This document shows, piece by piece, positions 14,057 to 20,460 of a stretch of 20,460 nt of DNA. The stretch is from Candidatus Thorarchaeota archaeon (GTDB lineage Archaea > Asgardarchaeota > Thorarchaeia > Thorarchaeales > Thorarchaeaceae). Numbering within the stretch: the first letter of the stretch is position 1; each line of letters begins with the position of its first letter. The notes beneath the pieces are model-generated. The model saw only the letters and a program-made list of their open reading frames with translations. It did not search any database and was not told where the DNA came from. The DNA lies in NCBI GenBank assembly GCA_030642465.1, contig DAOWNS010000006.1, positions 1 to 20,460 on the forward strand. Reading direction: 5' to 3'. A program made the translations under genes and the position numbers.

Positions 14057-15019
14057 CTATGTGCTTGATCTCTCATCTAGTATCTTCTTAAGGTCGCGTG
14101 GCTTTTCAATATCATCCAGTTCGTGTTGTCTAATCACTGGCAAATCTGACACGCTCTCTTGCGCCTGACCTTCTTCCACAATGATGAGTGCATCAGACTC
14201 TATGATGCTGGAAACACTCTTCAGAATCGCAACGCGTTTCTGAAGTCCTCCGCTTTTCAGTGAGCCGACTCCGGACATCAGTGGAGGTCCTTTCTCTTTT
14301 GCTGCCACGTTGAAGGGGGCACGATCAGTCCAAAGCACTTTCATACCTATTCGGTCAAAGAAGTCACTCACTCTTCTCTCAAGATTCGGAATTTGCATTG
14401 GCTTTCCTGGGTCGGCAAGTTGTTCTCTTTCCAATGGCTCACTAAGGACATCAATGGGTATCACAAGATCAGTTTCAAGCACCTTCTCTAGGCGGTCAGC
14501 AACGTTGGTGCTGATATCCATCTCATCCTTCTCATATGCCAAAATAGCTCGGGCTGAAACTTCGATACATTCAGCCAATTCCTCTTTTGTCATATTCTGG
14601 GAAAGCCGCACCTCTCTGAGCTTTGCACCATCGATTGCAACAAACCGTCCACCTCGCTGGATGAACTCGCGAGGCATCTTCCTTTCTGCAATTATGCCAT
14701 GTAGACTAGTCGGTGCGATGGTTGAAACTCCATATCTCTTGTACACCACGCCAGAGCTGAGGGCGCCTCTCCGAGTTCTCATTCCTATTATGAGCGGAGT
14801 AGCGTTGAAGAAATGCGCAACAAGCTGAAGTGCAATTGCGTCCTCACTAGTCAATGAGTCGATATTGGCCAAGACCTTTACAAGTATGAGTTGATCTTCC
14901 CTACGCGCCACTAAGTCAAAGCAGCTCGGACGCACATCACACTGTGATGATGGACTAAACCCAGCTTCCTCTAGCTGAGTAGTCACATCGCGAATGAGCT
15001 TAGTTCTGGCCTTGGTCAA
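14057..15019 (-). CDS. COG1395 family HTH-type transcriptional regulator
   Basis: A 320-residue protein matching the archaeal family annotated as putative HTH-type transcriptional regulatory protein (COG1395). The N-terminal 120 residues look like a restriction-endonuclease-like fold, with CFDLVARREDQLILVKVL as the most family-like segment. An XRE/Cro-type helix-turn-helix follows at about 131-170 (LREVRLSQNMTKEELAECIE). The C-terminal domain (about 205-320) contains ERRVSDFFDRIGMKV. The start is taken as TTG at 15019; GTG at codon 12 is an alternative. It probably binds DNA, but target genes are unknown. It lies downstream of the Nop5-fibrillarin-UPF0216 genes on the same strand with a 76-bp gap, so it may have its own promoter. 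Confidence 0.85.
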   Translation of the reverse strand: MTKARTKLIRDVTTQLEEAGFSPSSQCDVRPSCFDLVARREDQLILVKVLANIDSLTSEDAIALQLVAHFFNATPLIIGMRTRRGALSSGVVYKRYGVSTIAPTSLHGIIAERKMPREFIQRGGRFVAIDGAKLREVRLSQNMTKEELAECIEVSARAILAYEKDEMDISTNVADRLEKVLETDLVIPIDVLSEPLEREQLADPGKPMQIPNLERRVSDFFDRIGMKVLWTDRAPFNVAAKEKGPPLMSGVGSLKSGGLQKRVAILKSVSSIIESDALIIVEEGQAQESVSDLPVIRQHELDDIEKPRDLKKILDERSST

Positions 15020-15095
15020 AGCAAACGTCTCTCATCCAACTTACGAGTGTAACCTTTTCAGGATTCCTGCTTGTACATGTGAAGGCATAAATCGC

Positions 15096-15557
15096 TCACT
15101 CTAGCTTTCCGCGATTCGTTTCAGTAGACATTGTGAATCCTAAGCAAGTGGTGGATGGCAACTCACGACGTAGTATTTGCACGTGAGGTCTTGCCAGTCG
15201 ATCATTCATTTCCCACCCCGGAAGCTTATCCCATTCTAGGTCAACATCTCCTACGATGAGATGCTGAATGAGAAATAATTCCACTTTGCTACCTGTGACG
15301 GTGTGCATTCCTGGCCCACGGTCGATGCGTCTTAGAATCACTATTGGCAACCATATATCGCCGTGGAACTTCCGCGGAACAATCTCTCCGAGCTTCGCGA
15401 TTTCCTCCTTATGAAAGGCTGAGGTTTCGCCATTGCGCGTGACATATTGGGGCAATTCTGCAGCAATCAGCTCCTTGAGAGAAACTCTCCGTCTTGGCAA
15501 GTCATCATTGATAGAGTCTATGTCATGTTCCAGTATTTTATCGATGAAAGAACCCAC
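15096..15557 (-). CDS. UPF0216 (DUF61) family protein
   Basis: A 153-residue protein of the archaeal UPF0216/DUF61 family, recognisable by LPRRRVSLKELIAAELP near the N-terminus, FHKEEIAKLGEIVP, LPIVILRRID, and a C-terminal segment starting GSKVELFLIQHL. Function is unknown. The frame is open up to a TTG at 15590. GTG at 15557 is preferred because GGGGGT lies six bases ahead of it, it clears the fibrillarin stop, and the family core starts just after it (VGSFIDKILEHDIDSINDDLP, split here only for description). The C-terminal 15 residues are polar and outside the core. It is the last gene of the Nop5-fibrillarin operon, so a role in RNA modification or ribosome assembly is possible but unproven. 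Confidence 0.8.
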   Translation of the reverse strand: MGSFIDKILEHDIDSINDDLPRRRVSLKELIAAELPQYVTRNGETSAFHKEEIAKLGEIVPRKFHGDIWLPIVILRRIDRGPGMHTVTGSKVELFLIQHLIVGDVDLEWDKLPGWEMNDRLARPHVQILRRELPSTTCLGFTMSTETNRGKLE

Positions 15558-15570
15558 TGAGTGACCCCCA

Positions 15571-16263
15571 TCATCCCTTAACTCGTACAACTACCATCAT
15601 GTGATCCTTCTCCAGAGGTTCAAGATCTACCATTTCCACAATCTCAAGACCGTAATTTTCGAGTGCGGATATCTCTTTCTTGTAGACCACCTTGACATCA
15701 GCTGTTGAATCAATGCTGCGCGCTTTGATAGCAATCATACCCCATGCTTTGACCGAACAGAATGCACTAAGATTGTCAAAGAGAATTCTTGCTTGGTCCA
15801 TCTGAGCGATATCTTGGTAAACGACATCAATGGGGCCTGCAACTAGGGGAGAGTATCTAGTTGGGTGTCTGGCATCGCTAACGATTGGGAATACGTTGGT
15901 CCTAGTTTCGCTCAGTTGAAGCAATTTTCGCGCAACTTGTGGTGAGAACTCCACAGCGTAGATAATGCCGTGCAGTCCTACAATATCAGAAACATGACTC
16001 ACTGTGGTTCCTGAAGCCGCCCCCAAGTAAAGCACTCTGGAACCTGGTTGTATTGGCATCTCCTTTAGACCCTTCAGAATAGATGCTGCCAACTTTGATC
16101 GTCTTGGCATCCATAGTCGAAATTCGCCATCTTCTGTTCCAATCAGTTTCTCACCATAAACACTTGCGCCTGGAGCCAATGAACGCGTGGCGAGAGATGA
16201 CCTACCCCCGGTCTTGATTGTGAATACGCCGGGAAATCGGTGTTTCTCAACCTTCGTTATCAC
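15571..16263 (-). CDS. flpA: Fibrillarin-like rRNA/tRNA 2'-O-methyltransferase
   Basis: A 230-residue archaeal fibrillarin, the methyltransferase of box C/D RNPs, which transfers methyl from S-adenosylmethionine to the ribose 2'-OH chosen by a guide RNA. Seen: N-terminal beta domain with KLIGTEDGEFRLWMPRRSKLAA, the AdoMet-binding VLYLGAASGTTVSHVSD at about 77-93, acidic E105 in YAVEFSP, D130 in SDARHP, and YQDIAQMDQA followed by AIKARSID. No eukaryote-type glycine/arginine-rich N-terminus is present, as usual in archaea. The start is GTG at 16263, immediately after the Nop5 stop (TAG then GTG), with GGGG about nine bases ahead inside Nop5. This tight coupling fits equal production of the two partners. 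Confidence 0.95.
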   Translation of the reverse strand: MITKVEKHRFPGVFTIKTGGRSSLATRSLAPGASVYGEKLIGTEDGEFRLWMPRRSKLAASILKGLKEMPIQPGSRVLYLGAASGTTVSHVSDIVGLHGIIYAVEFSPQVARKLLQLSETRTNVFPIVSDARHPTRYSPLVAGPIDVVYQDIAQMDQARILFDNLSAFCSVKAWGMIAIKARSIDSTADVKVVYKKEISALENYGLEIVEMVDLEPLEKDHMMVVVRVKG

Positions 16264-17517
16264 CTAATTTCCCCACTTTCGTCTCTTTCCGGGCCTGTAA
16301 TCCCTTCTTCCTCGTTTTTTCTGTGGGCGTCTATCGGGCTTCTTAGGTGGCTTGGGCGGAGGGGCTTCCGGATACAGTCGTCGAATCTCTTCAACCCTCT
16401 TGTTGAATTGAGTTCTAAGTTCTTCGCCAATATCTTTCTCAGAATAGGCATCAATACGTGCTGCAATGGATAGCTTGCCTGCCAGTGCTCTGGCAATCTT
16501 CCCTCTCTGCCAGTATGGCGCAGCATGTATTTCTGATACTTGGAAAATCACACCATGTTTCGGGGGACTAGCCCCAGTCTTCAGACTTCGGAAGAGTGCT
16601 TTCTCAGCGCCGAAGATTTGTACGGCACTCGATGGTTTGCGTGCCAAATCCATGAGCGAGCCTGCAAGACTGATGAGTCGAGCTCCAACAAGAGGACCGA
16701 CGAGTGCAGTAATATTCGGTGCAAGAGTGTCCATGAGACCCGATAAGTACTCCTCCAGTTCATGCCTCATTTCAAATAGGTTCACAATTCTCTCTGCCAA
16801 TTTCCGGAGGATGATAATGTCTGCATCCCGAAACTCAGCGCCTATGTCCTCATCCAGTTTCTCCATAATCGATTTGACTAGTGAGTCCGATAAACCTGAG
16901 GCTGCAAGAGCATCTTCATTAATCTGTGACCTTCCGCCGCAGTTTTTCACAGCTTGGACAAACTGTCTGTTGTCTTCAACCAACCTGCTGAGCGACGGAT
17001 GATGGAGTGAGTATACTTCCCGAAGCCGCATTGTGAGCACATTGACTGACTTGTCAATCTCGCCAATGGTGTCCACTGCATGTTTTACGAGGATATCCTT
17101 CTCTTCGCTGGCTTCAACCACTGCATTCTTTGCAACGGCCAGTGCTACATTTCGTCTAAAAGTAGAAACTTCTTCTGTGGAGCTAACCTTTCCACTCTCA
17201 ACGAGGTACGTGTCCTCACCGTTTCTGAATCCGGCCACAACACTAGGTTTCTCGTCTACTCTCACTGGAATCTTCGTTGCCTGTGAAAGTGCTCGTGCCA
17301 GCGCAACCCCATCAACAACAATCTCGTCAATCTTGAGTTCTTCCAAACTCTTCAAGACCGCTTTCAAAGAATCTGATGAGCTTCCGCCATTGACTGCTAT
17401 AATGTTCGATGAAGCAAGGTCAGCGTCGGGGTAAGCAAGCTGTTCAACAACAACTTTGCTCTCCGAGTCTAGCACGAAGATCCCGAAAGATGTGAGAGTG
17501 AGATAAACTGTCACCAT
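16264..17517 (-). CDS. nop5: Nop5/Nop56-58 scaffold protein of box C/D RNPs
   Basis: A 417-residue Nop5, the archaeal scaffold that bridges L7Ae, guide RNA and fibrillarin. Residues 1-125 form the fibrillarin-binding domain, about 130-260 the coiled coil that dimerises the particle, and about 265-365 the Nop domain. The Nop signature is seen at 302-345, including IFGAEKALFR, PKHGVIFQ and SEIHAAPYWQRGKIARALA. The tail from about 385 is rich in proline, lysine and arginine and should bind RNA. Length is normal. The start is ATG 17517, the first in the frame. It leads a Nop5-fibrillarin-UPF0216 operon and is divergent from pyrD across 109 bp. Confidence 0.95.
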   Translation of the reverse strand: MVTVYLTLTSFGIFVLDSESKVVVEQLAYPDADLASSNIIAVNGGSSSDSLKAVLKSLEELKIDEIVVDGVALARALSQATKIPVRVDEKPSVVAGFRNGEDTYLVESGKVSSTEEVSTFRRNVALAVAKNAVVEASEEKDILVKHAVDTIGEIDKSVNVLTMRLREVYSLHHPSLSRLVEDNRQFVQAVKNCGGRSQINEDALAASGLSDSLVKSIMEKLDEDIGAEFRDADIIILRKLAERIVNLFEMRHELEEYLSGLMDTLAPNITALVGPLVGARLISLAGSLMDLARKPSSAVQIFGAEKALFRSLKTGASPPKHGVIFQVSEIHAAPYWQRGKIARALAGKLSIAARIDAYSEKDIGEELRTQFNKRVEEIRRLYPEAPPPKPPKKPDRRPQKKRGRRDYRPGKRRKWGN

Positions 17518-17626
17518 TAATCATCTCTAAGGATGACTCTCCATGCATCACTCGGATAAGTGTGACGCTGCATCTGCGGAGTTCCTAAATTACTGCCATT
17601 GAGCTTATTACACGGCACAGAGCATT

Positions 17627-18514
17627 ATGGTAACAGGTGACCGCTTGAAGATACAAGGCTATTGGCTGGCTTCCGGGATTCTAGGCGTCACAGGCGCAAT
17701 CATGAAGCGTGTTGGCGTTTCAGGTGCAGATGTAATTGTAACAAAGTCTATCGGTCCCAGTCCAAGAAAGGGACATTCTGGTCCAATTCTGGCTACATCG
17801 CATGGCGGACTTCTAAATGCCGTTGGATTAACAAACCCTGGAATTGAGGGTTTCAAGGACGAGATTTCAATCCTGAAGGGCTCCGGCGTCCCTGTTGTAT
17901 TGAGCATCTTTGGGAACACTGTAGATGAAATCACCGAAGTTGCCACGAAAGGGCTCGAACTAAAACCAGATGCTTTCGAGCTTAATCTATCGTGTCCTCA
18001 TGCGGAGATTGGACAGATAGCCCACGATCCTGACCTAACATTCAGATACGTCAAGTCTGTAAAGGATATAGTTGATCGTCCGGTCTTCGCGAAGATCACC
18101 CCAAATGCATCCGATATTATTTCTGTAGCAGAGGCTGCAGAACGCGCCGGAGCGGATGCTGTGGTTGCTATCAACACCGTACGCGGAATGAAGATAGATA
18201 TCTATCAGAAGCGCCCGGTGCTAGGCAACAAAGTGGGTGGGCTCTCCGGACCACCAGTATTCCCAATCGCAGTGAGATGTGTATATGACCTTTACAGAGA
18301 GCTCTCAATACCGATAATTGGAGTCGGCGGTGTCACATCATGGGAAGACGCAGTTGAGATGCATTTGGCTGGTGCGAGCGCAATCCAAGTGGGCACAGCC
18401 GTACTCGACAGTGTCGATGTTTTTGGTCAAATCAAGCAGGGTGTTGCGAAGTATCTACATGATGAGGGGATTACAAAAATCTCCGAGATTATAGGGGCAG
18501 CTACGAGGTCGTAG
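17627..18514 (+). CDS. pyrD: Dihydroorotate dehydrogenase B, catalytic subunit
   Basis: A 295-residue FMN enzyme of the class 1B dihydroorotate dehydrogenases, oxidising dihydroorotate to orotate in pyrimidine synthesis. Seen: VTKSIGPSPRKG with FMN/substrate-binding K40, NAVGLTNPGIE, the active-site ELNLSCPHA with base C123 (cysteine marks class 1; class 2 uses serine), K156 in FAKITPN, GGLSGPPVFPIAVR, and IIGVGGVTSWEDA with GASAIQVGTA for FMN phosphate binding. The next gene, two bases downstream, is the PyrK subunit, so electrons go to NAD+. ATG 17627 is used; TTATTA about 20 bp upstream may be its TATA element. Confidence 0.94.
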   Translation: MVTGDRLKIQGYWLASGILGVTGAIMKRVGVSGADVIVTKSIGPSPRKGHSGPILATSHGGLLNAVGLTNPGIEGFKDEISILKGSGVPVVLSIFGNTVDEITEVATKGLELKPDAFELNLSCPHAEIGQIAHDPDLTFRYVKSVKDIVDRPVFAKITPNASDIISVAEAAERAGADAVVAINTVRGMKIDIYQKRPVLGNKVGGLSGPPVFPIAVRCVYDLYRELSIPIIGVGGVTSWEDAVEMHLAGASAIQVGTAVLDSVDVFGQIKQGVAKYLHDEGITKISEIIGAATRS

Positions 18515-18516
18515 TA

Positions 18517-19341
18517 ATGGATATCGAGAAGCTGATGGGAAACCCAACGACAGTCCAGGTTTCTAAGACAATCAGTGAGAACAAGAAAACACGTACACTA
18601 GTTTTCGAGCTCCCCGAAACCAAGCAATCATTCAAACCCGGACAGTTTCTCATGTGTTGGGTTCCAGGAATCGATGAGATTCCAATGAGCATATCGCTAT
18701 GGAATCCTCCAGAAGTGAGTGTGACAGTACTTCCGGTTGGCGAAGCAACCAGTGTGTTCTCAGCTCTCTCCCCTGGTCAGAGGTTTGGAGTTAGGGGTCC
18801 ATTTGGTTCTGGGTTTTCCATTGAATGCAAGCGGGCTCTAATCATAGGTGGGGGAATAGGGATGGCGCCTCTGAGACCGCTGGTGTATCAGTTGCTAGAG
18901 AATGGGATTGATGCGACTGCGCTCGTGGCCGCTAAGATCAAGAATGAACTCCTGTACGTTGATGAACTGGAGCGACTGGTAGGTGATGGCTTTGATGTCC
19001 AATTGGTTACAGATGATGGCTCAGCAGGTTTCAAGGGCGTTGCAACAGATGCTGTTCGTGAGATATTTCAGAAGGCGAGCTACGACACCATTTACACCTG
19101 CGGACCCGAACCAATGATGGCTAAACTCCACGTGTTTGCCAAAAAGATGGGCATCGTCATTCAAGCCTCCTTGGAGAGGTTCATGAAGTGCGGATGTGGA
19201 ATATGTGGCACATGCGCTCTAGACCCAACTGGTGATTTGGTCTGTATGGAAGGTCCTGTGTTCTCTGGGGACAAACTGGATGCCATAGAAGAATTCGGGA
19301 AATATCATCGTGACTCCACTGGAGTAAAAATACAATTCTAG
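18517..19341 (+). CDS. pyrK: Dihydroorotate dehydrogenase B, electron-transfer subunit
   Basis: A 274-residue ferredoxin-reductase-like protein that takes electrons from PyrD and reduces NAD+. FAD-binding domain at about 10-102 (PGQFLMCWVPG; PMSIS, the flavin-contact motif), NAD-binding domain at about 105-215 (ALIIGGGIGMAPLRPLV; YTCGPEPMM), then the C-terminal [2Fe-2S] motif with C225, C230, C233 and C243 (CGCGICGTC then LVC). C227 is extra. Length and order of domains match PyrK. The start ATG 18517 is two bases after the pyrD stop, so the subunits are co-translated. It converges on the eS30 gene. Confidence 0.93.
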   Translation: MDIEKLMGNPTTVQVSKTISENKKTRTLVFELPETKQSFKPGQFLMCWVPGIDEIPMSISLWNPPEVSVTVLPVGEATSVFSALSPGQRFGVRGPFGSGFSIECKRALIIGGGIGMAPLRPLVYQLLENGIDATALVAAKIKNELLYVDELERLVGDGFDVQLVTDDGSAGFKGVATDAVREIFQKASYDTIYTCGPEPMMAKLHVFAKKMGIVIQASLERFMKCGCGICGTCALDPTGDLVCMEGPVFSGDKLDAIEEFGKYHRDSTGVKIQF

Positions 19342-19380
19342 CAGAGTTGAAGGCACTGCTCAAGAAGGATGGGCTATCTC

Positions 19381-19542
19381 TTACTTGCGGACTCCGATAA
19401 CCTGTCCCTTGATGACACGCTTAACGTAGTTTCTCTTGTGGCGGATGCGTGGAATTGGTGTGTGACGCTCACGACCCTTTACCTTTGGGGTCGACTCTCG
19501 AACTTTGCCCGCCTTTGTTAGGGATCCGTGTGAACCTGGCAT
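19381..19542 (-). CDS. rps30e: Ribosomal protein eS30
   Basis: A 53-residue very basic protein starting MPGSHGSLTKAGKVRESTPK, the invariant beginning of eS30 (in eukaryotes the C-terminal part of the FAU fusion; in archaea free-standing, as here). The rest (RHTPIPRIRHKRNYVKRVIK and GQVIGVRK) is lysine/arginine-rich and fits an extended small-subunit protein. ATG 19542 to TAA 19381-19383. A TATA-like CTTTTTATG lies at 19588-19596 on the same strand, implying a leader of about 20-25 nt. eS30 is found in TACK and Asgard archaea and eukaryotes but not in most Euryarchaeota, a useful clue to the organism. It is convergent with pyrK (39-bp gap) and divergent from elp3. Confidence 0.9.
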   Translation of the reverse strand: MPGSHGSLTKAGKVRESTPKVKGRERHTPIPRIRHKRNYVKRVIKGQVIGVRK

Positions 19543-19587
19543 CTGTACTACCTCTTTTCAGAGCTATAGATGAACCCGCAAAGTACT

Positions 19588-19596
19588 CATAAAAAG
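19588..19596 (-). promoter_or_regulatory. TATA box of the eS30 gene
   Basis: CTTTTTATG on the minus strand, 46-54 bp before the ATG at 19542, predicting a transcript start near 19565. It is the strongest AT element in the eS30-elp3 divergent region. Confidence 0.5.
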
Positions 19597-19659
19597 CTAT
19601 CCAATGGGCGCAACCCAACCACAACATCATTATCACGAATTGGTGACTAATTGTACGCC

Positions 19660-20460
19660 ATGCCTATTCATGACGATGACTACGCGCTCCATAGGGAGAT
19701 TATTGAAGCACTTCTCAGCTCTAATCATCCCTTAGACCGCCGTGTAGTCAATCGTATCAAGAACAAAATATGCGGCAAGCACAGATGTGCAAGAGTCCCA
19801 TCAAATCCAGACATACTTCAGGCAGCAATTCCTGAGGAAATCGAGGTCCTGAGGCCATTTCTCCAGAAACGACCGGTGCGCACAGTTTCAGGTGTGGCTG
19901 TTGTGGCTACAATGACTGAGCCATATGCCTGTCCACACGGAAAATGCGCATACTGTCCGGGCGGCCCTGAGGCTGGCGTTCCACAGAGCTACACAGGCCA
20001 TGAGCCGGCAACGATGAGGGGTCTGCAGCACGAGTTTGATCCATATCGACAGACCGAAAGCAGATTGAATCAGCTACGCACAATTGGCCACTCAATTGAG
20101 AAAGTAGAGCTAATAGTAATGGGCGGTGACTGGTGCTCCAAACCCTCAGAATATCGTGAATCCTTTGTCAAGGGATGCCTTGATGCAATGAATGGCGTAC
20201 GGAGCAAGAACTTGGATGAAGCGAAGGTGTTGAATGAGTCTTCAGAAGTTCGCAACGTGGGCATGACCTTTGAAACACGTCCCGACTGGGTAACCGAGGC
20301 GAGTCTTGACGATATGTTGGAAATGGGCGCAACAAGGGTCGAAATCGGCGTGCAAACACTCTCCGATGATGTCTTGGAGCTTGTAGAGCGCGGCCATGAT
20401 GTTGAGGCCACGATACAGGCAACCAAGTTGCTTCGCGATAGCGGGTTGAAAGTCGCTTAT
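19660..20460 (+). CDS. elp3: Elp3-type tRNA uridine(34) modification enzyme, N-terminal part (runs off window)
   Basis: The frame opens at ATG 19660 and stays open for 267 codons to the end of the window. It encodes the N-terminal part of an archaeal Elp3, a radical-SAM enzyme that with its GNAT domain adds carboxymethyl-type groups to wobble uridines of tRNA. Seen: the tRNA-binding N-terminal region, then RPVRTVSGVAVVATMTEPYA and the cluster motif C91-P-H-G-K-C96-A-Y-C99-PGG (CxxxxCxxC), followed by ATMRGLQHEFDPYRQ, FETRPDW and ATRVEIGVQTLSDDVL. The acetyl-CoA-binding GNAT domain lies beyond the window. One oddity: the usual GGTF segment after the cluster reads MGGDWCSKPSEY. A TTG at 19651 is in frame, but ATG fits better. 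It is divergent from eS30. Confidence 0.92.
   Translation, partial: MPIHDDDYALHREIIEALLSSNHPLDRRVVNRIKNKICGKHRCARVPSNPDILQAAIPEEIEVLRPFLQKRPVRTVSGVAVVATMTEPYACPHGKCAYCPGGPEAGVPQSYTGHEPATMRGLQHEFDPYRQTESRLNQLRTIGHSIEKVELIVMGGDWCSKPSEYRESFVKGCLDAMNGVRSKNLDEAKVLNESSEVRNVGMTFETRPDWVTEASLDDMLEMGATRVEIGVQTLSDDVLELVERGHDVEATIQATKLLRDSGLKVAY

Noticed and set aside
1..20460. CRISPR array, insertion sequence, toxin-antitoxin or restriction system
   Set aside because: No regularly spaced direct repeats, no terminal inverted repeats around a transposase, and no gene pair of these kinds is visible.

Overview
The window is a stretch of archaeal chromosome. It carries archaeal DnaG primase, fibrillarin with Nop5, archaeal Elp3, DUF2096, DUF1512, UPF0216 and COG1395 proteins, two archaeal-type methionine aminopeptidases, TATA-box promoters about 25-30 nt ahead of transcripts, and a tRNA gene with bulge-helix-bulge introns. 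Ribosomal protein eS30 is missing from most Euryarchaeota, so the TACK/Asgard side is favoured. Moderate base composition together with HdrBC and aldehyde:ferredoxin oxidoreductase would suit an Asgard archaeon such as a Thorarchaeote, but that placement is inference.

Layout. 1-1073 (+): C-terminal part of a tungsten-type aldehyde:ferredoxin oxidoreductase and its four-cluster polyferredoxin. 1086-3184 (-): an operon of hdrC, hdrB and a DUF2096 gene. 3281-3724 (-): OsmC-family protein. 3887-5218 (-): DnaG with an unusual basic linker. 5219-5983: a long stretch without a convincing gene. 5984-6658 (-): UPF0173 metallo-hydrolase. 6815-8676 (+): two tandem methionine aminopeptidase paralogues, both with all metal ligands. 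8673-10166 (-): a DUF1512 membrane protein followed by a small two-helix zinc-ribbon membrane protein.

10311-13291 is the most unusual part. It holds a solitary 5S rRNA gene (-), then an orphan tRNA 3' end (-) made of T-loop, acceptor strand, encoded CCA and T-run. Three bases upstream of that fragment lies the stop codon of an 862-codon gene. This gene encodes a protein with three helix-turn-helix-like repeats and a degenerate LAGLIDADG-type endonuclease region. Divergent from it is a tRNA-Trp(CCA) gene (+) with two short introns: one at the canonical 37/38 site and one in the D-loop. Both can be drawn as bulge-helix-bulge structures, and removing both gives a normal 74-nt tRNA.

13364-20460 returns to core genes: RNase HII (+); a COG1395 HTH regulator (-); a Nop5 / fibrillarin / UPF0216 operon (-) for box C/D-guided RNA methylation; pyrD-pyrK (+), the two subunits of an NAD-linked dihydroorotate dehydrogenase; the short gene for eS30 (-); and the start of elp3 (+), which runs off the window. 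Overall this is information-processing and redox housekeeping DNA, with one intron/homing-endonuclease-like accessory island between two tRNA loci. I found no CRISPR array, insertion sequence or obvious defence operon.
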